32,357 bases of DNA, taken from the NCBI GenBank assembly GCA_011620585.1, contig WOYV01000131.1:21400-53756 (forward strand). The letters run 5' to 3'. The notes below the pieces were generated by a model. That model was given only the letters and a program-made list of their open reading frames with translations, had not been told where the DNA came from and did no database searches. This DNA comes from Draconibacterium sp. Lineage in GTDB: Bacteria > Bacteroidota > Bacteroidia > Bacteroidales > Prolixibacteraceae. This document shows positions 1 through 7,178 of the stretch, piece after piece (the first letter of the stretch is position 1; every line of letters begins with the position of its first letter). Made by a program: the position numbers and the translations under genes.

Positions 1-24
1 AACCCTGAACCCTGAACCCTGAAG
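1..24. repeat. Short tandem repeat, unit AACCCTG, three copies
   Basis: The window opens with three perfect head-to-tail copies of the 7-mer AACCCTG (1-21), then AAGG. The array may continue past the left edge, so its true copy number is unknown. It lies just beyond the stop codon of the minus-strand permease, in its 3' flank. It has the form of a microsatellite; no function can be inferred. Confidence 0.7.
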
Positions 25-37
25 GTTAAGCTTTTCC

Positions 38-1285
38 CTACTCGTAGCGAAGCGATTCGATAGCGTCAAGTTTTGCCGCTTGCTGGGCGGGGTAATATCC
101 CGAAATTATACCCACAAAGAAACAAAGTATTACGCCTACAATAATCCAGGTCCAGGGAATTAAAAAAGCGCTCCCGATTAAAGATGCTACCATGTTCCCC
201 ATAAGTATCCCCGAAATAATACCGACATAACCACCGATCTGTCCAACGACAATCGCTTCAACCAAAAACTGTTGTTTCACGGTTTTGGCTTTTGCACCAA
301 CCGCTTTTCGAATACCGATTTCCCGGGTTCGCTCGGTAACCGAAACCAACATGATATTCATTAACCCAACTGCGGCGCCAAATAATGTAATCAAACCAAT
401 GATAGTTGCCACCAGTGTAATATTCTTTATGTTTTCCAAAAGCAAATTGGCAAGATTGTCACTCTTTTCAATATTAAAGTCCGACTCATCCAGCGGATCC
501 AGGGACCGAACAATTCTAAACGTTGATTCGGCCTGGCCTGTTGCTGCTTCCATCAACCCGGGTTTATCCACTTTTACCTGCACTTCAAAATTCATATTTG
601 GCCTCGAAAAATAAGTTCGGGCGTTGCTGTACGGAATAAAGCAAACCATGTCGCTGTTCATACCAAAACCACTCCCCTTCGATTCGAGTACACCGATTAC
701 CTTGTAACGTCCACTTCCGATACTCACGATCTTCTGTACCGGATCTTCTCCATTTTTAAACAAGCGTTTGGCAATATCGCTACCCAACAGCACCACATTC
801 CGGCCTGCTTCAATATCGTTATCGCTAAAACTTCTTCCTTTTCCAATATCGTAACCAGCAGTGGCCAGGTAGTTTTCATCGATTCCACGTACCGAAATAT
901 TCGGATTGGTTTTTTCAGAACCGTATTTAACCGTTGCGGTTCCTGTTGAGTAAACCGAGATTGCAGTTATGGCCGGGAAATCGAATTCCTCCTTAAATTG
1001 TTTTGCCTGGTAATACGAAATATAATTGTAGTTTTTTGCCCGATATCTTTTGTTGCCGATCTGCACATTCATCCCCCGGCTCGAAATCGAAAAAGTATTG
1101 GCGCCCATAAACGCGAACTCGCTGGAGATCGAAGTCTTGATTGAATCGATGGCAGTAAGAATTCCAACCAATGCCGTGATGCCCACTGCAATAATCAGCA
1201 CCGTAAGAATGCTACGAAGTAAGTTCCCCTTAATCGACAACAGTGCGATCCTTACGTTTTCTATAAAAAGTGTTGTTTGACGCAT
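38..1285 (-). CDS. MacB/FtsX-like ABC transporter permease
   Basis: A 415-residue inner-membrane permease with the MacB architecture. There is one N-terminal membrane segment (about residues 22-47), a large periplasmic MacB_PCD-type domain (about 50-270), then three C-terminal membrane segments. The cytoplasmic loop motif [12 protein letters not shown] after the second segment is the hallmark of the FtsX/MacB permease core. It has no nucleotide-binding domain, unlike E. coli MacB, so it must work with a separate ATPase; none is present downstream before the window edge. Transcription runs leftward out of the window. A TATTTTTA sequence on the minus strand (1302-1309) could be its -7 promoter element. 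It resembles the permease at the far right of the window more than the one in the efflux operon. Substrate unknown. Confidence 0.88.
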   Translation of the reverse strand: MRQTTLFIENVRIALLSIKGNLLRSILTVLIIAVGITALVGILTAIDSIKTSISSEFAFMGANTFSISSRGMNVQIGNKRYRAKNYNYISYYQAKQFKEEFDFPAITAISVYSTGTATVKYGSEKTNPNISVRGIDENYLATAGYDIGKGRSFSDNDIEAGRNVVLLGSDIAKRLFKNGEDPVQKIVSIGSGRYKVIGVLESKGSGFGMNSDMVCFIPYSNARTYFSRPNMNFEVQVKVDKPGLMEAATGQAESTFRIVRSLDPLDESDFNIEKSDNLANLLLENIKNITLVATIIGLITLFGAAVGLMNIMLVSVTERTREIGIRKAVGAKAKTVKQQFLVEAIVVGQIGGYVGIISGILMGNMVASLIGSAFLIPWTWIIVGVILCFFVGIISGYYPAQQAAKLDAIESLRYE

Positions 1286-1495
1286 ACTTTCAGAATTCTG
1301 ATAAAAATATAAATCTTTGGTCAGCTAAGCGCTACAATCGAACCTAAATAATATTGGATCGACATTTTGAACCTGCTTTTCGTATTGGTAAAGTATCATT
1401 CGATATAATTACGCGCTTGCCTAACCTTTCTTTTTTACTGCCTGATCAGTACCAAATATTCTGTATTTAAACCTCTAATTGCCAAAAAATTAATT

Positions 1496-1503
1496 TATCT
1501 TCG
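1496..1503 (+). promoter_or_regulatory. Possible Bacteroidota -7 promoter element before the first FKBP gene
   Basis: TATCTTCG matches the Bacteroidota -7 consensus TAnnTTTG at 7 of 8 positions and ends 25 nt before the ATG at 1528. No convincing TTTG -33 element sits 19-21 nt upstream, so this is tentative. Confidence 0.38.
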
Positions 1504-1527
1504 CCCACTTAATCTGAAAAAGAAAAA

Positions 1528-2139
1528 ATGGGAAAAATCAGGTTTAAAGATGATTTAGAGAAATTTAGTTATGCCCTTGGATTAAGTATTTCAGCCAATC
1601 TGATTCAATCGGGAGTTAAAACCATTCATCCCGATGCATTTGTGGCAGCCTTGAAGGACACTTTCGGAGGTGAACGCCCGCAAATGGACCCGGAAGAAGC
1701 CAACCAGGTCCTGGAATCGTTTATTGCCGGCGAGCAACAAGGCAATTCAGCGCAAAATCTCGAAGAAGGACGTGCTTTTCTGTCGGAAAATAAAAAACGT
1801 GCAGAAGTTATTGAACTGCCCAGTGGGTTGCAATATGAAGTACTGGCCGAAGGCGAAGGCGAAATTCCTGCTGCCAACGACCAGGTACGCTGCCATTATC
1901 ATGGGACTTTGATTGACGGAAGTATTTTCGACAGTTCTGTTCAACGGGGAAAACCAGCCGTTTTCCCGGTTGGCGGCGTAATTCAGGGTTGGGTCGAAGC
2001 GTTACAGTTGATGTCGGTGGGTTCGAAATGGAAATTATATATTCCTTCGAACCTGGCTTATGGCGAAAGAGGCGCCGGAGCGGCTATTGGTCCAAATACC
2101 ACTTTAATTTTTGAAGTAGAATTATTAGAGATCGTATAA
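1528..2139 (+). CDS. FKBP-type peptidyl-prolyl cis-trans isomerase (cytoplasmic)
   Basis: A 203-residue FklB/FkpA-like prolyl isomerase that should speed cis/trans isomerisation of proline bonds during protein folding. An N-terminal FKBP_N-type helical domain (about 1-90) starts with the family-typical KFSYALGLSIS. A C-terminal FKBP domain (about 100-203) carries [14 protein letters not shown] and the LAYGERGAG loop of the active-site region. There is no signal peptide or lipobox, so it is predicted to be cytosolic. The start is the ATG at 1528, preceded by an A-rich stretch. It is followed by a close paralogue that does have an export signal, which suggests tandem duplication with change of compartment. 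Confidence 0.93.
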   Translation: MGKIRFKDDLEKFSYALGLSISANLIQSGVKTIHPDAFVAALKDTFGGERPQMDPEEANQVLESFIAGEQQGNSAQNLEEGRAFLSENKKRAEVIELPSGLQYEVLAEGEGEIPAANDQVRCHYHGTLIDGSIFDSSVQRGKPAVFPVGGVIQGWVEALQLMSVGSKWKLYIPSNLAYGERGAGAAIGPNTTLIFEVELLEIV

Positions 2140-2263
2140 TTACTTTGCCGGTTGAAAGTTCCTTTCAATGCAAAAGGATTTTGTAAGCATCGAAACACAA
2201 CGGAAATGTTTTTGTTTCATGCACGATACCGAAATAAAACGTAGAATTTTAAAATATAAACAA

Positions 2264-2971
2264 ATGAAAAAGAGTATCTTATATTTAGTAGTTGCAGCAT
2301 TATTCATGGCTGCATCGTCATCGTGCCAGCAAAACGGCTCAGGGGATGTTAAGTTGGAAAGCTCCGTCGATTCGGTAAGTTATGCAATCGGGATTTTGGT
2401 GGGCGCCAACAATAACAAACAATTGGAGAGTGCTCCCGGAAATGATAAAATGAATATCGAAGCGCTTTCACAAGCCTTCCGTTCGATTTCGTTGGGCGAA
2501 GAAACCAAGATCTCGGAAGAAGATGCACAAAGCATCATCCAGAAATTCTTTAATGACGCCAGCCAGCGCGAAGCCCAGGAAAACCTGGAAGCAGGGAACA
2601 AATTCCTCGAAGAAAATAAGGCACGCGAAGGTGTTCAAACTACCCAAAGTGGCCTTCAATACGAAATTATTACCGAAGGAACCGGTGAGAAACCAACAGA
2701 GGCTGACCAGGTACGTGTACATTACCACGGAACTTTGATCGACGGAACCGTTTTCGACAGCTCGGTTGACCGTGGCGAACCGGTTGTGTTTGGCGTAACC
2801 CAGGTTATTCCGGGTTGGACCGAAGCATTGGAGTTAATGCCGGTTGGATCGAAATGGAAAATTTATCTGCCTGCCAATCTTGCGTATGGCGAGCGTGGCG
2901 CCGGAGCCGACATTGGCCCGAACGCTGCATTGATCTTCGAAGTGGAATTGCTCGAAATTGTAAAAGAATAA
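2264..2971 (+). CDS. FKBP-type peptidyl-prolyl cis-trans isomerase, lipoprotein
   Basis: A 235-residue prolyl isomerase paralogous to its upstream neighbour. The frame is open back to 2168, but the ATG at 2264 is chosen because it gives a clean export signal: MKK, a hydrophobic core, then SSSC with the lipidated Cys at residue 21. The residues after that Cys (QQNGSG) lack the acidic run tied to surface export in Bacteroidota, so a periplasm-facing anchor is more likely. An FKBP_N domain is followed by a C-terminal FKBP domain (about 140-235) with [14 protein letters not shown] and LAYGERGAG. It probably assists folding of envelope proteins. A strong terminator follows at 3017-3057. Confidence 0.92.
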   Translation: MKKSILYLVVAALFMAASSSCQQNGSGDVKLESSVDSVSYAIGILVGANNNKQLESAPGNDKMNIEALSQAFRSISLGEETKISEEDAQSIIQKFFNDASQREAQENLEAGNKFLEENKAREGVQTTQSGLQYEIITEGTGEKPTEADQVRVHYHGTLIDGTVFDSSVDRGEPVVFGVTQVIPGWTEALELMPVGSKWKIYLPANLAYGERGAGADIGPNAALIFEVELLEIVKE

Positions 2972-3016
2972 TTGCAGGATAGAAACAACCGCTTACTTTT
3001 GTGAGGCTGTTAATAA

Positions 3017-3057
3017 AAACCCTTTGTCGTTTTCAGGCAAAGGGTTTCTTTTTTTTT
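3017..3057 (+). terminator. Intrinsic terminator of the FKBP pair
   Basis: A perfect 10-bp stem, AAACCCTTTG pairing with CAAAGGGTTT, encloses an 11-nt loop and is followed by C and a run of ten T. It lies 45 nt past the stop of the lipoprotein FKBP gene. Confidence 0.88.
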
Positions 3058-3064
3058 ACTTTTG
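3057..3064 (+). promoter_or_regulatory. Likely -7 promoter element of the DUF3127 gene
   Basis: TACTTTTG is an exact match to the Bacteroidota -7 consensus TAnnTTTG. It begins at the last T of the preceding terminator and ends 24 nt before the ATG at 3089. The -33 element is not clear (TTTC at 3031-3034, with a 22-nt gap). Confidence 0.5.
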
Positions 3065-3088
3065 ATTCAATTATAAAATATTTTGAAA

Positions 3089-3460
3089 ATGGCATTAAGC
3101 GTTAAAGGAAAAGTTGAGCAGATATTAAAACCAGAATCGGGAGTGAGCAAGGCCGGTAAAGAGTGGAAAAAACAAGAATTTGTGATGGAAACAGACGAGC
3201 AATTCCCACGTAAAGTATGCTTCACTTTATTTGGAGATAAAGTTGACTTGCTAAACGGACTCACAGCCGGACAGGAAGTAGAAGTTTCGTTCAACCTTGA
3301 TTCGCGCGAGTTTAATGGCCGCTGGTTTACCAACGTAAATGCCTGGAAAATAGACAAAGTTGCCAAAGAGAATAATCTTCCGGAACCACCCCCCGAATTC
3401 AGAATGGATGATATTCCGCCTGAACCGGACGAAGACACTGCCAACGATTTGCCTTTTTAA
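3089..3460 (+). CDS. DUF3127 family OB-fold-like protein with SSB-like C-terminal tip
   Basis: A 123-residue protein recognisable as the DUF3127 family, common in Bacteroidota and of unknown biochemical role. The body (about 1-95) is a compact beta-rich domain starting ALSVKGKVEQIL, with WKKQEFVMET and the pattern EVEVSFNLDSREFNGRWF. This fits an OB-fold and resembles DNA-binding or DNA-metabolism factors. The tail (about 100-123) is acidic and proline-rich and ends ANDLPF. That closely resembles the DDDIPF tip by which bacterial SSB recruits repair and replication proteins. The ATG at 3089 is preferred over a TTG two codons upstream. The gene is monocistronic, with its own likely promoter. 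The OB-fold and partner-binding roles are inferences. Confidence 0.85.
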   Translation: MALSVKGKVEQILKPESGVSKAGKEWKKQEFVMETDEQFPRKVCFTLFGDKVDLLNGLTAGQEVEVSFNLDSREFNGRWFTNVNAWKIDKVAKENNLPEPPPEFRMDDIPPEPDEDTANDLPF

Positions 3461-3552
3461 AAGAGAAAGGGGAACACTTTAAATTCTTGTAGAGTTTAAA
3501 TATCTCAAAAGCATATTTAAAGCTTAAAACTTGATGTTTCCCTGCCGGGGGC

Positions 3553-3582
3553 CTTCATCTTTGCCTTAACGCAAAGACGAAG
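3553..3582. repeat. Imperfect inverted repeat / hairpin
   Basis: CTTCATCTTTGC, a 6-nt loop CTTAAC, then GCAAAGACGAAG: 12-nt arms with a single mismatch. It lies in the convergent gap between the DUF3127 gene and yaaA. With no T-tract following the stem, it is a weak terminator candidate and looks more like an intergenic repeat. Confidence 0.6.
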
Positions 3583-3624
3583 CAGAAAAGTCAACACCCC
3601 TGCAACGAACAACCTTAAATGAAC

Positions 3625-3693
3625 TACCCCGCCGCAGAGCAGCGGGGTATCGCAAAGGAATATAGTTAATATACTCGCCGCAGAGCGGCGGGG
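3625..3693. repeat. Pair of REP-like GC-rich hairpins
   Basis: Two near-identical 17-mers, GCCGCAGAGCAGCGGGG (3631-3647) and GCCGCAGAGCGGCGGGG (3677-3693), differ at one base and lie in the same orientation 46 nt apart. Each is the core of a hairpin. The first pairs TACCCCGC (3625-3632) with GCGGGGTA (3642-3649). The second pairs CGCCGC (3676-3681) with GCGGCG (3685-3690) around AGA. They are much more GC-rich than the surroundings. This is the form of a REP/BIME repeat, but copies elsewhere in the genome cannot be seen from here. Confidence 0.6.
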
Positions 3694-3744
3694 AACTAAC
3701 CCCAAAGCGATTAGAGCAGCCGGCATTTTCTTTACCCATCCCCA

Positions 3745-4515
3745 TTAATTATCCCTTGTGAATACCGGTTTAGCAGGTTTCGAAAGACGAGGGTTGTAAA
3801 TGTATCCATCCGAATCGAATGCATTGAGATCCTCTGTTCTTTCAATGTTATTTTCCAAAATAAACCGGGTCATCAAACCACGGGCACGTTTGGCAAAAAA
3901 CGAGATCATTTTGTATTCTCCGTTTTTACCGTCCTTAAATTCGGGGGTAACAATCTCCGCCCCTAACTTTTTTGGGTCGATACTTTTATAATATTCATTC
4001 GAAGCAAGGTTCACCAAAATATTGTTTCCCGATTCGGCAATGGCTTGCTTTATTTTTGGGGTGATCTTCGTTTTCCAGAAAGCATACAAATCAGCCGATC
4101 GCTGGTATTTCAGTTTCGTACCCATTTCGAGCCGGTAAGGCTGCATCAGGTCGAGTGGTTTTAACACGCCATACAAACCTGATAAAATCCTTAGTTTCGT
4201 TTGTAAACTCAGTAACTGCCCTTCGTTCAATGATTTGGCATCGAGTCCCTGGTATACATCGCCGTTAAAAGCCAGCACGGCCTGTTTGGCATTTTCGGGT
4301 GTAAATGGGTGATGCCATTTCTGGTTACGTTCGTAATTTAATTGTCCCAGTGTAGCCGAAATCCCCATCAATTCCGATAGTTGTGCCGGGTTCATTTTCC
4401 GGAGCCGTGCCATCAGTTTTTCTGAATCCCCCAACATCTCCGGAATAGTATAATGTGCGGTGGTAGCCGGGGTCTCAAAATCAAGCGATTTGGCTGGTGA
4501 TATTACGACTAACAT
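3745..4515 (-). CDS. yaaA: YaaA/DUF328 peroxide stress resistance protein
   Basis: A 256-residue member of the YaaA family. In E. coli, YaaA is induced by OxyR and limits free intracellular iron, and so DNA damage, during hydrogen peroxide stress. Supporting sequence: the N-terminal MLVVISPAKSLDF, AVLAFNGDVYQGL in the middle, LRILSGLYGVLKPLDLMQPYRLEM, and a basic C-terminal region ISFFAKRARGLMTRFI. The frame opens at a TTG (4542), but the ATG at 4515 restores the conserved N-terminus and the normal family length. An exact TAATTTTG -7 element lies 24 nt upstream. It is transcribed alone, convergent with the DUF3127 gene. Confidence 0.92.
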   Translation of the reverse strand: MLVVISPAKSLDFETPATTAHYTIPEMLGDSEKLMARLRKMNPAQLSELMGISATLGQLNYERNQKWHHPFTPENAKQAVLAFNGDVYQGLDAKSLNEGQLLSLQTKLRILSGLYGVLKPLDLMQPYRLEMGTKLKYQRSADLYAFWKTKITPKIKQAIAESGNNILVNLASNEYYKSIDPKKLGAEIVTPEFKDGKNGEYKMISFFAKRARGLMTRFILENNIERTEDLNAFDSDGYIYNPRLSKPAKPVFTRDN

Positions 4516-4539
4516 GTGTTTTGTTTTCCTTTTAGTTTT

Positions 4540-4547
4540 CAAAATTA
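4540..4547 (-). promoter_or_regulatory. Likely -7 promoter element of yaaA
   Basis: Read on the minus strand this is TAATTTTG, an exact TAnnTTTG match, 24 nt before the yaaA ATG at 4515. No good -33 TTTG is found at the usual distance. Confidence 0.45.
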
Positions 4548-4685
4548 ACAGATTTTACCCCGAAAGGTTTAACAAGGCGGAAAGGTTTTAAATAATCCGT
4601 TGAAAATTGTTTTGTATCGGGATTACTTGTGTATGATCGTTTGAAATATTAGGGTTTCAGAAACTGTTGGTCTGAAGTCATTTTC

Positions 4686-4706
4686 TATCTTTACCGCCTG
4701 ATCAGG
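4686..4706 (+). promoter_or_regulatory. Possible promoter with overlapping palindrome, DMT transporter gene
   Basis: TATCTTTA (4686-4693) matches the Bacteroidota -7 consensus at 7 of 8 positions. A perfect 10-nt palindrome CCTGATCAGG (4697-4706) follows at once, about where transcription would start. That position would suit an operator, but the regulator is unknown. Confidence 0.35.
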
Positions 4707-4732
4707 ATTTTAACCGAGATAATACAATCCGT

Positions 4733-5644
4733 ATGCAAATGAAACCATCAGTGGTAAAAGGTTATGTTTTCGCTTTAATTGCTACCCTCGCCTATTCGAA
4801 TGTTTACCTATTCAGCAAGGCGGCTATGAATGAGTTTCCGCTCGCACAATTCGGTACAATGTGGTACACGGTGGTCGCCATCTCGTGTTTCCTGTTTGCA
4901 TTGTTCAACAAAAAGTTGGGGCATCTTGCTCAATTATCCGGCAAACAATTTCGAATTTTAGTTACGCTCGGTTTGCTCGAATTAATTACCACCACCTTGT
5001 TTTTTGTTTCCATTCATATTATCCCCGACCCATCTGTTACTTCTTTCCTTGGAAATATGTACCCGGTAATGGTAATGTTGGGCGGAATTTTCATCCTGGA
5101 CGAACGATTTGGCGCGATTGAGATATTTGGGGGATTTCTTGCTTTGTCGGGGGCATTTGTAATTAGTTACAGTGGCGGGACCACTCTCGAAACGCTGTTT
5201 ATAAAGGGAACTGGTATTGTTTTTCTGAATGCCATTTTCGCCACAACCGCGACTTTGATTGTAAAAAAATTTGTAAGAGAAATCAGCCCCGAACTTTTAA
5301 ACCTCAACCGTTCGGTTTGGTTACTCGTATTTTCGGTAATTATGTTTTTTGTAATGGGCGAAACCCCGGTTAGTTCGGCCCCTGCATTAAAGAATACAAT
5401 TATTGGCGCCTTGCTTGAATTTACCGCTATTTTAACCGTTTACTATTCTTTTCAGTATATCGAAGCTTCGCGTTCATCTATAGTTCAAAGTTTAAAAGGA
5501 ATTTTTGTATTGATCGGCGCCTGGTTGTTTTTCCACACTTTGCCAGCTAAACATCAGTTACTTGGCGGCATGATCACAGTTGTTGGGATATTAATTATGG
5601 CGCTGGCACAGGCGGGAGTTTTTCGAAATAAAAAATCAAACTGA
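4733..5644 (+). CDS. EamA/DMT superfamily transporter
   Basis: A 303-residue integral membrane protein with about ten hydrophobic segments in two EamA repeats (about 10-145 and 155-295). This is the layout of drug/metabolite transporters. Repeat one contains the family-typical ALIATLAYSNVYLFSKAA and the segment after GNMYPVMVMLGGIFILDERF; repeat two contains the matching QSLKGIFVLIGAWLFF. Substrates in this superfamily range from amino acids to nucleotide sugars, and the sequence does not say which applies. An in-frame ATG two codons later (4739) is an equally possible start. It is probably monocistronic: its own putative promoter lies upstream and a hairpin follows the stop. Confidence 0.87.
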   Translation: MQMKPSVVKGYVFALIATLAYSNVYLFSKAAMNEFPLAQFGTMWYTVVAISCFLFALFNKKLGHLAQLSGKQFRILVTLGLLELITTTLFFVSIHIIPDPSVTSFLGNMYPVMVMLGGIFILDERFGAIEIFGGFLALSGAFVISYSGGTTLETLFIKGTGIVFLNAIFATTATLIVKKFVREISPELLNLNRSVWLLVFSVIMFFVMGETPVSSAPALKNTIIGALLEFTAILTVYYSFQYIEASRSSIVQSLKGIFVLIGAWLFFHTLPAKHQLLGGMITVVGILIMALAQAGVFRNKKSN

Positions 5645-5654
5645 ATTTTCAGTT

Positions 5655-5678
5655 AAAAAACTACAAAATTAGTTTTTT
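5655..5678 (+). terminator. Probable terminator of the DMT transporter gene
   Basis: AAAAAACTA pairs perfectly with TAGTTTTTT (9 bp, 6-nt loop), 10 nt past the stop codon. The stem is AT-rich, so the hairpin is weak, but the right arm ends in six T. Confidence 0.45.
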
Positions 5679-5775
5679 GGGTTTTGATTTTTGAACAAAA
5701 TTGCGAAATTGCACTACATAACGCATCAAGGCATACTTTTTGTTAAACAGAGATCAAAATTCGAAAAATAGCTCC

Positions 5776-7161
5776 ATGAAACGAAAAACCTGGCTAACAG
5801 TTATCATTGTAGTCGTCATTCTGCTTGTTGTTTATTTGGTATTTCCCAACGCAGGCAGCAACCCCCAGGAAATTACTGTTAAAGTAGAAAAAGGGCCATT
5901 CGAGATCCTGGTATATTCCAGTGGCCAACTGGAAGCACAGAGTTCAGAGAACATTCTCGTTCCCAGCCAACTGCAGGACAGGGACGTGCGTATTTACGAA
6001 ATCAATATAACAGACCTGGTTGAAGAAGGAACAGTTGTTGACTCAGGCGATTATGTGGCCACACTCGACCAGAAAACGGTGGAAGAAGTACTCAATACCG
6101 CGCGTGAAGACCTGGAAACGGCAATCAATGAATACGACGACGCGAAAATGGATTCGAACCTTACGCTAAGCGGGGTTCGCGACCAGATTATCAATGCAAG
6201 GGAAGAAGTTGAAGAATTTCAGATTATCCTCGGCGAATCGGTTTATGAATCTCCATCGGTTATCCGGAAAGCAGAAATGGATTTGGAAAAGGCACGCCGA
6301 AAACTGGAACAGGAAAAAAGCGGCTACGAATTAAAAGAGCGTCAGGCGATTGCAAAAGTCGAAAGAAAGAAACTGGAAATGACACAGAAACAAACACGGG
6401 TCAACAAGGTTGAAAACATCTATCATTCGTTGGTGATCAACGCGCCAAAACACGGCATGGTAACTTATGGCAAAGACAACTCAGGCGAAAAAATAAAAGT
6501 GGGGTCAACCGTAAGCCCATGGATGCCGGTAATTGCTACTTTGCCCGATATGTCTTCGATGTTATCCCTCACCTATGTAAACGAGATTGATATTTCACGA
6601 ATAAAAAAGGGACAAAAAGCAATTCTTGGTATCGATGCCATTCCATCCAAAGAACTGGAAGGCGAAGTTGTTTCGGTAGCCAATATCGGCCAGCCAATGC
6701 CCAAAAGCGATGCCAAAGTTTTTGAAGTCAAAATCAGGGTATTCGGCGATGTTTCTGATCTCAAACCCGCCATGACTACCAGTAACACCATTTACACCGC
6801 CACGTATCAGGATACAACTTTTATTCCTGCCGAAGCTGTTTTTCAGAACGATTCTCTCCAGTTTGTTTATTTAAAAAATGGAAAAACGGTGAAACAGGTA
6901 GTTGACCTGGGCGCCCAGAACGAAAACCTGATTTTGGTGAAGGATGGGTTAAAAGCTGGCGACGAAATCTTGCTGACCGAGCCTGTGAATGCGGAAGATT
7001 TACCGTTAAAAGGTCTGGAAATTTACACTGCCATTAAAGAACAAAAGGCGCTGGAAGAAGCGGAAGCGCAAAAACGGATCGAAGAAGAAAAGAAGGCCCC
7101 CTTTGTCCCGAACAATAATCAAAAAGGCAATCCTTCGGGCGGCATGATCATTATCGGATAA
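5776..7161 (+). CDS. Efflux periplasmic adaptor (membrane fusion protein), first of two
   Basis: A 461-residue HlyD/MacA-like adaptor, expected to bridge an inner-membrane ABC permease and a TolC-type channel. It has an N-terminal membrane anchor (about 5-23), a lipoyl-like half (EEGTVVDSGDYVATLD), a long coiled-coil hairpin (about 100-215, rich in Glu, Lys and Arg), the second half with APKHGMVTYG, and the beta-barrel region after ATLPDMSSM. The last 45 residues form a charged helix and a Gly/Asn-rich tail that the second adaptor lacks. The frame opens at a TTG (5740), but the ATG at 5776 places the basic residues directly before the anchor. It heads the operon, with 17 nt to the permease gene. 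Confidence 0.9.
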   Translation: MKRKTWLTVIIVVVILLVVYLVFPNAGSNPQEITVKVEKGPFEILVYSSGQLEAQSSENILVPSQLQDRDVRIYEINITDLVEEGTVVDSGDYVATLDQKTVEEVLNTAREDLETAINEYDDAKMDSNLTLSGVRDQIINAREEVEEFQIILGESVYESPSVIRKAEMDLEKARRKLEQEKSGYELKERQAIAKVERKKLEMTQKQTRVNKVENIYHSLVINAPKHGMVTYGKDNSGEKIKVGSTVSPWMPVIATLPDMSSMLSLTYVNEIDISRIKKGQKAILGIDAIPSKELEGEVVSVANIGQPMPKSDAKVFEVKIRVFGDVSDLKPAMTTSNTIYTATYQDTTFIPAEAVFQNDSLQFVYLKNGKTVKQVVDLGAQNENLILVKDGLKAGDEILLTEPVNAEDLPLKGLEIYTAIKEQKALEEAEAQKRIEEEKKAPFVPNNNQKGNPSGGMIIIG

Positions 7162-7178
7162 AATCGAAATCGAAAAAC

